Below, in pieces: positions 8,404-15,465 of a DNA stretch of 64,000 nt; the stretch's first letter is position 1, and each line of letters begins with the position of its first letter. The translations under genes and the position numbers were made by a program. The DNA lies in NCBI GenBank assembly GCA_900541915.1, contig UQLS01000001.1, positions 62,001-126,000 of the forward strand. Reading direction: 5' to 3'. Origin of the DNA: an uncultured Phascolarctobacterium sp. Its GTDB lineage: Bacteria > Bacillota > Negativicutes > Acidaminococcales > Acidaminococcaceae. The notes beneath the pieces were generated by a model that saw only the letters and a list, made by a program, of their open reading frames with translations, had not been told where the DNA came from and ran no database searches.

Positions 8404-9180
8404 ATGGAAAGTGCAGTTTTATATGAAGTAAAAGATGGCGTTGCTACTATTACCCTTAACAGGCCTCAAAGCCTTAATTCGATGAATGATGCATTGATTG
8501 ATGGTTTGCATGATGTATTAGACTGCGTTGAAAAAGATGATAAAGTAAGATGTGCAGTGCTTACTGGTAATGGCAAAGCTTTTTGTGCTGGCGGTGATTT
8601 GCCGTTTTTAAACAGTATTGCTTCTGCTGCAGCAAGAAGAAAGTTCATTGCCAAAGTAGGTGCGGTTGCCAAACGTATTACTGTTATAGAAAAGCCGTTT
8701 ATTGCTATGGTCAATGGCGTTGCTGCCGGTGCTGGTGTAAATCTTATGCTGGCTTGTGATTTAGTGTATGCCGTAGAAAAGGCTCGTTTTGCACAAAGCT
8801 TTGCCAAGGTTGGTTTAATTCCTGACTGCGGCGGTCTGTATTTTCTGCCTAAAGCAGTAGGATTGCATAAAGCTAAAGAATTAATGTTTACTGCGGACTT
8901 GATTGGGGCTGAAGAAGCTGCTGCTTTGGGAATGCTGAATCATGTTTGCAGTGAAGATAAGCTTGCAGAAGATGTATATGCAATGGCACAGCGTCTGGCA
9001 GTCAGTGCACCGCTTTCCATAGGCTTGATTAAAAAATATCTCAATAATACTTCTCTGGGACTTGATGAAATACTTGCTGCTGAAGAAAGTACACAGGCTC
9101 TTTTGATGGATACGGAAGACTGCCGTGAAGGTATTGCTGCTTTTAAAGAAAAACGCAATCCTGTTTTTACAGGTAAATAA
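8404..9180 (+). CDS. Enoyl-CoA hydratase/isomerase family protein, PaaG-like
   Basis: I prefer ATG 8404 (MESAVLYEVK), nine bases after GAGG, to the ATG at 8395, which touches that site. The 258-residue crotonase-fold protein has the oxyanion-hole segment GGDLPF and a second, GVAAGAG. The two glutamates that hydrate enoyl-CoA in classical crotonases are replaced (Asn113 and Phe133 by alignment), whereas Asp141 in GLIPDCGG is the acid used by PaaG-type isomerases. An isomerase on an unsaturated acyl-CoA is therefore more likely than a hydratase. The gene is monocistronic between two terminators, so context gives no substrate. Confidence 0.8.
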   Translation: MESAVLYEVKDGVATITLNRPQSLNSMNDALIDGLHDVLDCVEKDDKVRCAVLTGNGKAFCAGGDLPFLNSIASAAARRKFIAKVGAVAKRITVIEKPFIAMVNGVAAGAGVNLMLACDLVYAVEKARFAQSFAKVGLIPDCGGLYFLPKAVGLHKAKELMFTADLIGAEEAAALGMLNHVCSEDKLAEDVYAMAQRLAVSAPLSIGLIKKYLNNTSLGLDEILAAEESTQALLMDTEDCREGIAAFKEKRNPVFTGK

Positions 9181-9199
9181 TAATTATTTAAGTTAATTC

Positions 9200-9227
9200 A
9201 AACGGAATCGTTTAGCGATTCCGTTTT
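9200..9227 (+). terminator. Rho-independent terminator after the crotonase gene
   Basis: An 11-bp stem (9200-9210 with 9216-9226), loop TTTAG, core ACGGAATCG, is followed by a T-rich tract. Confidence 0.88.
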
Positions 9228-9280
9228 CTTTTTAATATAAATGTTGTATAATTATATTTATTATATTGATGGAGGTATAT

Positions 9281-9901
9281 ATGTTAGATTTCAGTACGAT
9301 GATCTACCGGATACCGGCATTGCTGTTTGCAATTTCTATTCATGAATATGCGCATGCGCAATGTGCGGACAGTATGGGGGATTCTACTCCGCGATTGATG
9401 GGGCGTCTTACTTTTAACCCTATGGCTCATCTTGATCCGATAGGTGCGCTGCTGTTAGTTTTTGCCGGTTTTGGCTGGGCTAAGCCGGTAGCAATTAATT
9501 CAGATAATTTCCGTAACAGACGTGAAGGCATAATCAAAGTATCGCTTGCAGGGCCTGCATCTAACTTGTTCTTATGCTTTTTGGCAGCTGTAATCAGTGC
9601 GGCAATGACCAGATTTGGTTTTATGTCTGACGGTGTTTTTAAGTTTCTTTTGTGGATGCAGCTGTATAATGTTTGGTTTGCATTTTTTAATCTGCTGCCG
9701 ATACCGCCTTTAGACGGTTCAAGATTGGTATCAGAGCTTTTGCCTCCCAAACAGGCATATGAATTTGATTATGTAGTTGGACAGTATGGTTTTTATATTT
9801 TGCTGTTTCTGGTGTTTACCGGTATTATCAGCATGATTATTAATCCTCTGGCAACTGCGTATATGGTTTTGATTAACACAATCATCAGTGTTGTATTTTA
9901 A
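9281..9901 (+). CDS. Site-2 protease family membrane protein (M50, YwhC-like)
   Basis: ATG 9281 follows GGAGG. The 206-residue protein is mostly hydrophobic, with at least four membrane spans. The zinc-binding HExxH is His21-Glu22-xx-His25 (HEYAH), and the distal metal ligand is Asp145 in PIPPLDG, both placed in membrane segments as in M50B peptidases. Family members cut substrates inside the membrane. The target is unknown. It heads a tightly packed run into trpS (26-base gap), a neighbourhood common in Firmicutes (M50-trpS-scpAB). Confidence 0.88.
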   Translation: MLDFSTMIYRIPALLFAISIHEYAHAQCADSMGDSTPRLMGRLTFNPMAHLDPIGALLLVFAGFGWAKPVAINSDNFRNRREGIIKVSLAGPASNLFLCFLAAVISAAMTRFGFMSDGVFKFLLWMQLYNVWFAFFNLLPIPPLDGSRLVSELLPPKQAYEFDYVVGQYGFYILLFLVFTGIISMIINPLATAYMVLINTIISVVF

Positions 9902-9927
9902 TATTAAATTTTAAAGGAGTTTTTATT

Positions 9928-10920
9928 ATGAACAAAGGCAGAATTTTTAGCGGTATGCAGCCTTCCGGCCGCTTCCATCTTGGCAATTATATGGGGGCCT
10001 TGGAAAACTGGGTGCGTTTACAGCATGAATATGAATGCTTTTTTTCTATAGTAGACCTGCATGCCCTTACTTCTTCTTATGCAGATACTTCTAAATTGCA
10101 GGAAAATATTATGGAGATGGCTATTGACTGGCTGAGTGCAGGCCTTGATCCTGAAAAGAATGTTATTTTTGTGCAATCCCATGTTAAAGAACACAGTGAG
10201 CTGGCATTACTGCTTGGTATGATGACTCCGCTTTCCTGGTTGGAACGTGTACCTACCTACAAAGATAAGATTCAGAATCTCAGTGCTCAGGGCAAAGATT
10301 TGCATACTTATGGCTTTTTAGGCTATCCGGTTCTGATGGCTGCTGATATTATTCTTTATAAAGCTACCTGCGTACCGGTAGGTGAAGATCAGTCTGCACA
10401 TTTGGAATTAACTCGCGAAATGGTACGCCGTTTTAATTATCTTTATAAAAAAGAAGTGTTCCCGGAACCGCAGGCAGTATATTCCAAAGCGAAAGTTCTG
10501 CCAGGTATTGATGGACGCAAGATGTCTAAATCCTATGGCAACACCATTCCGTTTGGTGCTTCTCCGGAAGAACTTACTGCTAAAGTAAAGATGATGACCA
10601 CCGATCCGCAGCGTATTAAGAAAACTGATCCCGGTGATCCTAATGTCTGCATTGTATATCAGTTCCAGAAAGTGTTTAACACTGAAGAAAGTGCAGATAT
10701 TGCAGCTAAATGCCGTGCAGGTGAAATTGGCTGCGTACAATGCAAAAAGTGCTTAGCTGAAAAAATGAACTGCATGCTGGCAGATATTCATGTTAAACGT
10801 GAAGAATTGTCTAAGAAGCCTGGTTACATTAAAGAAGTGCTAGAGTACGGTGAAAAGCGTGCACGTGAAGTAGCTGCGAAGAATATGGCTGAAATCAGAG
10901 CAGCTATGAACGTACTGTAA
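9928..10920 (+). CDS. trpS: Tryptophanyl-tRNA synthetase
   Basis: ATG 9928 follows AAGGAG. The 330-residue class I synthetase has the HIGH-type motif PSGRFHLGNY near residue 11 and the KMSKS loop (GRKMSKSYGN) near residue 195, at the normal length for bacterial TrpRS. It charges tRNA-Trp. I found no T-box leader or trp attenuator in the short gap before it, so it is probably transcribed with the M50 gene. scpA follows after three bases. Confidence 0.97.
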   Translation: MNKGRIFSGMQPSGRFHLGNYMGALENWVRLQHEYECFFSIVDLHALTSSYADTSKLQENIMEMAIDWLSAGLDPEKNVIFVQSHVKEHSELALLLGMMTPLSWLERVPTYKDKIQNLSAQGKDLHTYGFLGYPVLMAADIILYKATCVPVGEDQSAHLELTREMVRRFNYLYKKEVFPEPQAVYSKAKVLPGIDGRKMSKSYGNTIPFGASPEELTAKVKMMTTDPQRIKKTDPGDPNVCIVYQFQKVFNTEESADIAAKCRAGEIGCVQCKKCLAEKMNCMLADIHVKREELSKKPGYIKEVLEYGEKRAREVAAKNMAEIRAAMNVL

Positions 10921-10923
10921 AAT

Positions 10924-11634
10924 ATGCAGCAGCTGTCAGTTAAGGTCAGCAGTTTTGAAGGTCCTTTAGACCTTTTAATTCATCTGATTGAAAAGGATAA
11001 AATAGATATCTATGATATTCCTATAGTATCTATAACAGAGCAGTATATAAGCTATCTGAAACAGCTCAGCGAGTTTGATATGGAACTGGCAAGTGAATTT
11101 TTGGTAATGGCAGCTACCTTGCTGCAGATAAAGTCCAGAATGCTGCTGCCAAAGAATGATGCGGGTGATGAAGAGGAAGAAGCAGATCCTCGCCAGATGC
11201 TGGTAGAAATGCTGGTAGAGTACCGCAAAATCAAGTCAGTAGCAAGTAAGCTTGCTAAAATGAAACAGGATGCCGATAAATATTATGCCAGAAAGCCGAT
11301 GTTTGACGGTATTTGTCAAAGAGTGCTGGCTGAGTATAAGCCCGAGGCTTTGCTCAAAGCTCTTGCAGGCATCAACAATTATCGTCAGCAGGCGACAGCC
11401 TATATCAGACCGCAGGCTTTCAGTGTACAGGATAAAATGCAGGCTATCATGAAGCGGTTAAGCAATGGTAAACAAGGTTTTAGACTGGATGACTTGTTTC
11501 AGACGCAGAATCGCGGTGAAAAAGTTGCTGCGTTTCTTGGTGTACTGGAATTGCTGAAATTGGGACTTATTACGATAAATCAGTCCTGCAGATTTGCGCC
11601 TATCTATATTTTTGCTAAACAGGGAGAGCATTGA
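10924..11634 (+). CDS. scpA: Segregation and condensation protein A
   Basis: ATG 10924 lies three bases after the trpS stop with only a weak ribosome-binding site, suggesting coupling. The 236-residue kleisin starts with SFEGPLDLLIHLIEKDKIDI, the typical ScpA N-terminus that binds the SMC neck. It ends in a winged-helix that binds the SMC head, separated by a flexible acidic stretch (about 78-90). ScpA with ScpB and SMC compacts and segregates the chromosome. scpB follows with one base between stop and start. Confidence 0.96.
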   Translation: MQQLSVKVSSFEGPLDLLIHLIEKDKIDIYDIPIVSITEQYISYLKQLSEFDMELASEFLVMAATLLQIKSRMLLPKNDAGDEEEEADPRQMLVEMLVEYRKIKSVASKLAKMKQDADKYYARKPMFDGICQRVLAEYKPEALLKALAGINNYRQQATAYIRPQAFSVQDKMQAIMKRLSNGKQGFRLDDLFQTQNRGEKVAAFLGVLELLKLGLITINQSCRFAPIYIFAKQGEH

Positions 11635-11635
11635 G

Positions 11636-12208
11636 ATGTATTTTGACAGATTACTGGGAGCATTGGAGGCATTGCTTTTTGCTGCCGGAGAACCTTTAAC
11701 TGTTGGTGAAATTGCTGGTTTGCTGCAGGTTGAAAAAGCGCAGGTCTGGAATTTGCTTGGTACATTGAGAGAGCAGTACAGTGCTGAAAATCGCGGTCTT
11801 ATGCTGCGAGAAGTAGATGGCGGTTTTCAGCTGGTAACAAAGCCTGATTTTTATCAGCTGCTTACTGCTCTTTGTCAAAGCCGTGAGGTTAAATTAACTA
11901 ATGCGGCCTTGGAAACATTAGCGATAATTGCTTTTAAGCAGCCGGTAACACGTGCCGAAATTGAAGCTATCCGTGGTGTTAAGGTGGATGGTGTGCTTAA
12001 CAAGCTGCTGGAATTAGAGCTAATAAATGAGGCTGGCAGAAAAAAATCTCTTGGTAATCCTATTTTGTATGCTACAACTGGTAAGTTTCTTACTGTGTTT
12101 GGACTGGCTTCATTAGATGATTTGCCAAGGCCTGATATTGATGACAGTACTGCAGCAGATACAGAAGCAGCAGTACAGCAGCTGCTTGTCCCTGCTGAGA
12201 AAAAATAA
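11636..12208 (+). CDS. scpB: Segregation and condensation protein B
   Basis: ATG 11636 (MYFDRLLGALEALL) follows GGGAGAG and is preferred to an upstream in-frame ATG inside scpA. The 190-residue protein has the tandem winged-helix ScpB fold with LLFAAGEPLTVGEIA at the front and IKQPVTRAEIEAIRGV-like sequence (FKQPVTRAEIEAIRGV) in the second domain. It bridges ScpA in the SMC complex. A short acidic Ala/Gln-rich tail (about 170-190) is the only unusual part. Confidence 0.96.
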   Translation: MYFDRLLGALEALLFAAGEPLTVGEIAGLLQVEKAQVWNLLGTLREQYSAENRGLMLREVDGGFQLVTKPDFYQLLTALCQSREVKLTNAALETLAIIAFKQPVTRAEIEAIRGVKVDGVLNKLLELELINEAGRKKSLGNPILYATTGKFLTVFGLASLDDLPRPDIDDSTAADTEAAVQQLLVPAEKK

Positions 12209-12230
12209 AATTGTGCAAAGGAATGCATAT

Positions 12231-12956
12231 ATGGAAGAACGTTTACAAAAGATACTGGCTGCCGCTGGTATTGCTTCACGACGTGAAGCAGAGAAAATAA
12301 TCTTAGCCGGACGCGTTAAGGTTAATGGCAAGGTTATTAAAGAACTTGGCTGTAAATTTGATGCGGCAAGATGCCGTATTACTGTTGATGGTAATGCAAT
12401 AGCGGCAGAAAAAAAGGTTTATTATCTTTTTTATAAACCGCGCGGAGTAGTAACGACTATGGCTGATCCGCAAAAAAGGCGTACGGTTGCAGATTTTATG
12501 CAGGAGCTGCCTGAAAGAGTATTTCCTGTTGGCAGATTGGACTATAATACGGAAGGTTTGCTACTGATGACCAATGACGGTGAGTTGGCGCAGAAACTTA
12601 TGCATCCCAGTCATGAGGTCAATAAAACCTATCTCGTTAAAGTTCCTGGTATCGTGCCGCAGGAAAAACTTGATTTACTTAGAGTTGGCGTTAAATTAGA
12701 AGACGGCATGACTGCTCCTGCTGTAGTTAATCTGAGAACCTATGACCATGAAAGAAACTGTACCTTATTTGATATTACCATTCATGAAGGGCGCAACAGA
12801 CAGGTGCGCAGAATGTGCGATTTTATCGGTTTCCCGGTACGTGATTTGAAACGTATTAAGCTGGGACCGTTAAATCTCAGCGGTCTAAGTAAAGGCAAAT
12901 TCAGACAGTTAACAGAAGCAGAGCTTGCTGAGCTGAAAAAGGCGGCTGGAGTATGA
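12231..12956 (+). CDS. rluB: Ribosomal large-subunit pseudouridine synthase (RluB/RsuA family)
   Basis: Start ATG 12231 (MEERLQKILA) has AAAGGA upstream; in-frame codons further up lie inside scpB. The 241-residue enzyme has an N-terminal S4 RNA-binding domain (about 1-60, ASRREAEKII) and the RsuA/RluB catalytic core with Asp in VGRLDYNTEG. RluB converts a helix-89/90-region 23S uridine to pseudouridine. RluB versus RluE/RsuA cannot be settled by eye, but the scpAB-rluB order is the standard Firmicute one. Confidence 0.9.
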   Translation: MEERLQKILAAAGIASRREAEKIILAGRVKVNGKVIKELGCKFDAARCRITVDGNAIAAEKKVYYLFYKPRGVVTTMADPQKRRTVADFMQELPERVFPVGRLDYNTEGLLLMTNDGELAQKLMHPSHEVNKTYLVKVPGIVPQEKLDLLRVGVKLEDGMTAPAVVNLRTYDHERNCTLFDITIHEGRNRQVRRMCDFIGFPVRDLKRIKLGPLNLSGLSKGKFRQLTEAELAELKKAAGV

Positions 12957-14185
12957 ATACGGTATTGATTATCGGCGGCGGTGCAGCTGGTTTAATGGCC
13001 GGAATTGCTGCTGTAGAAAATGGTTGCAAGGTAACGATATTTGAAAAGATGCGTATGCCGGGCAAGAAAATGCTGATTACCGGTAAAGGTCGCTGTAATA
13101 TAACAAATATCTGTGAATTGCAGGAGTTGATTGTTAATCTTCCCGGCAACGGAAGATTTCTTAACAGTGCTTTAAGGCGGTTCAGTAATTCAGATGTTAT
13201 TGAATTTTTTAATAACCACGGACTGCCTACCAAGGTAGAACGCGGTGGCAGAGTTTTCCCTGTCAGTGATAAGGCTGCGGATGTGGTTGAAACTTTGGTA
13301 AAAGTATTCAAACAGGCTGGAGGTACTTTGCTTACTGACAGTAAGGTTTTAGGTGTTATTATGCAGGATGGCAAAGCCTGCGGAGTAAAAACTGTTAATG
13401 GCAGTTTTTATGGTGATAAGGTTATTTTAGCGGCTGGAGGAGCTTCTTATCCGGGTACTGGCAGCGACGGCAGCGGTGCAAAAATTGCAGCAGCTGCAGG
13501 ACATACTATTATAGCTTTAAAACCTTCACTTGTGCCTTTAGAAAGTGATAATCCTTATCTTGAAGAATTGCAGGGTTTATCGCTGCGAAATGTTAAAGTT
13601 ACTTTGCTGGGCAACGGCAAAAAACTTTTTGAAGATTTTGGTGAAATGCTTTTTACTCATTACGGTGTGTCAGGACCGCTTATTCTTTCCATGAGTAATA
13701 CTGCTTCTGCTGCGTTAGATAAAGGCATGGAACTGGATTTGTCCATTGATTTAAAACCTGCTTTGAGCGAAGAAAAGCTTGATGCCAGAATTCAGCGTGA
13801 TTTTGCTCAGTACAGCAGAAAGCAGTTAAGCAATGGATTGAAGGATTTGCTGCCTCATAGTATGATTACACCTGTGTGCGATATGGCTTTTTTGGATGAA
13901 GAAAAATTTATTAACCAGATATCTAAAGAAGAACGCAGACGGTTACTGCATACGCTTAAAAACTTTACTATACCAATCAGCGGTACAAGACCGCTGGCGG
14001 AAGCTATAGTTACCGCGGGAGGCGTTTCTGTAAAAGAAATAAATCCTAAAACTATGGAATCAAAACTGATTACAGGGCTGTATTTTGCCGGTGAGGTTAT
14101 GGATGTTGACGGATATACCGGAGGCTTTAATCTGCAGGCAGCTTTTTCCAGTGGTTATGCAGCTGGATGTGCGGCTTCTGAATAA
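12953..14185 (+). CDS. HI0933/YhiN-family NAD(P)/FAD-dependent oxidoreductase
   Basis: The ATG overlaps the rluB stop codon (ATGA). The 410-residue flavoprotein opens with a dinucleotide-binding IIGGGAAGLMAGIAA, has KMLITGKGRCNITN near residue 41 and a C-terminal FAD motif, TGGFNLQAAFSSG. This is the HI0933 (YhiN, BaiN) family, a widespread group whose physiological reaction is not established in most bacteria. BaiN members in gut clostridia act on bile acids, but there is nothing here to support that role. It is embedded in a growth-related operon before cmk. Confidence 0.85.
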   Translation: MNTVLIIGGGAAGLMAGIAAVENGCKVTIFEKMRMPGKKMLITGKGRCNITNICELQELIVNLPGNGRFLNSALRRFSNSDVIEFFNNHGLPTKVERGGRVFPVSDKAADVVETLVKVFKQAGGTLLTDSKVLGVIMQDGKACGVKTVNGSFYGDKVILAAGGASYPGTGSDGSGAKIAAAAGHTIIALKPSLVPLESDNPYLEELQGLSLRNVKVTLLGNGKKLFEDFGEMLFTHYGVSGPLILSMSNTASAALDKGMELDLSIDLKPALSEEKLDARIQRDFAQYSRKQLSNGLKDLLPHSMITPVCDMAFLDEEKFINQISKEERRRLLHTLKNFTIPISGTRPLAEAIVTAGGVSVKEINPKTMESKLITGLYFAGEVMDVDGYTGGFNLQAAFSSGYAAGCAASE

Positions 14186-14199
14186 AAGGTGAGATATTG

Positions 14200-14886
14200 A
14201 TGAATAAGAAATTAGTAGTAGCTATTGATGGACCTGCAGGAGCAGGAAAAAGTACTATTGCCAAGCTGGTTGCAGAACAACTTGGCTATGCTTATATTGA
14301 TACTGGTGCTATGTATCGCAGTGTTACCTGGAAATTTTTACAGACTAAAGAAGCTTTTAATGAACAACTGATTAGCGAACTTGCTGAAAAGATGGTTATT
14401 GAATTCCGGCCGGAAGCAAAAGTCAACAGAGTATTTGTTGATGGAGTGGAAGTAACGGAAGCAATTCGTAAGTCCGAGGTTACATGTAATGTTTCCAAAG
14501 TAGCAGCTATCGGGCCGGTGCGTGAAGCCATGGTTGATCAGCAGCGCCGTATGGGAGAAGCCGGCGGTGTCCTGATGGATGGACGTGATATTGGTACTGT
14601 AGTTTTCCCTAATGCAGATTTAAAAATATTCCTTACGGCTACTGTTGAAGAACGTGCAAGAAGACGTTATAAAGAACTGACAGAAAAAGGCGAGAGCATA
14701 GATCTTGCTAAGCTGCAGCAGGAAATTGCGGAGCGTGACAAACAGGACAGTGAACGTGAAATCAGTCCTTTGCGCCAGGCGGAGGATGCTTTGCTGCTTG
14801 ATTCTTCTGATATGACCATTGCACAAGTTGCAGAGTTCATTATTAAGTTGGTGCAGGAGAAAGAAAATGTTTTATGCAATAACTAA
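14200..14886 (+). CDS. cmk: Cytidylate kinase
   Basis: ATG 14200 (MNKKLVVAIDG) is preferred to the TTG three bases earlier because AAGGTGAG is correctly spaced. The 228-residue P-loop kinase has GPAGAGKSTIAK (residues 11-22), DTGAMYR and DGRDIGTVVFP, diagnostic of CMP/dCMP kinase. It makes CDP for RNA, DNA and, through CTP, phospholipid synthesis. Its last 20 bases overlap plsC, consistent with a shared transcript. Confidence 0.96.
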   Translation: MNKKLVVAIDGPAGAGKSTIAKLVAEQLGYAYIDTGAMYRSVTWKFLQTKEAFNEQLISELAEKMVIEFRPEAKVNRVFVDGVEVTEAIRKSEVTCNVSKVAAIGPVREAMVDQQRRMGEAGGVLMDGRDIGTVVFPNADLKIFLTATVEERARRRYKELTEKGESIDLAKLQQEIAERDKQDSEREISPLRQAEDALLLDSSDMTIAQVAEFIIKLVQEKENVLCNN

Positions 14887-15460
14887 GCTTATTTTCCATG
14901 TGCTTTTTAAAATTTTTCTGCGCATGGAAGTCAGCGGCAGAGAAAATATTCCTGATAAGGGCCCACTGGTTATTGCCAGCAATCATTTAAGCTTGCTTGA
15001 TCCTCCGGTATTGGGAACTGCAGCAACCCGTAAAGTCCATTTTATGGCTAAACAGGAATTGTTTGTACCCATATTGGGCGATATTTATAAAGCTCTGGGA
15101 GCGTTTCCGGTTAGACGCGGCGGTGCTGACAGAAGTGCTATAAAGCACGGCCTTGATATTTTGCAGCGCGGTGATGTACTTGCTATCTTTCCGGAAGGTA
15201 CGCGCAGCAAGACTGGCAAGTTGGGTAAGGCAGAACCGGGTGCATTAATGCTGGCAGGAAAATCTCAGGCTGCTATTGTACCGGCTTGTGTAGTGGGGAC
15301 TGATATTAAACGCTGCGGCAAGCTTTGGCCTAAAGTAAAGGTTGTTTTCGGCAAGCCTATGTATTTTCCGGCAGACCAGACTGTTAATAAAGAATTGCTG
15401 AAAGAATTGACTGATGAGCTAATGCACCGTATTGCTGAGCTGCAGAAAGGAGCACAATAG
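14867..15460 (+). CDS. plsC: 1-acyl-sn-glycerol-3-phosphate acyltransferase
   Basis: ATG 14867 (MFYAITKLIF) follows CAGGAGAAAG inside the 3' end of cmk. The 197-residue membrane-associated acyltransferase has the NHxxxxD catalytic motif (NHLSLLD) and the acceptor motif FPEGTRS, in the usual order. It converts lysophosphatidic acid to phosphatidic acid; plsY for the previous step is at 21922 in this window. The cmk-plsC-ispH order is common in Clostridia and Negativicutes. Confidence 0.93.
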   Translation: MFYAITKLIFHVLFKIFLRMEVSGRENIPDKGPLVIASNHLSLLDPPVLGTAATRKVHFMAKQELFVPILGDIYKALGAFPVRRGGADRSAIKHGLDILQRGDVLAIFPEGTRSKTGKLGKAEPGALMLAGKSQAAIVPACVVGTDIKRCGKLWPKVKVVFGKPMYFPADQTVNKELLKELTDELMHRIAELQKGAQ

Positions 15461-15465
15461 CAATT

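Noticed and set aside
9244..9272. TTGTAT/TATAAT-like promoter before the site-2 protease gene
   Set aside because: The AT-rich stretch gives several -10-like words, but none pairs with a -35 at acceptable spacing, so no promoter is annotated.
9902..9927. Possible T-box or trp leader before trpS
   Set aside because: The gap is only 26 bases and holds just a ribosome-binding site.
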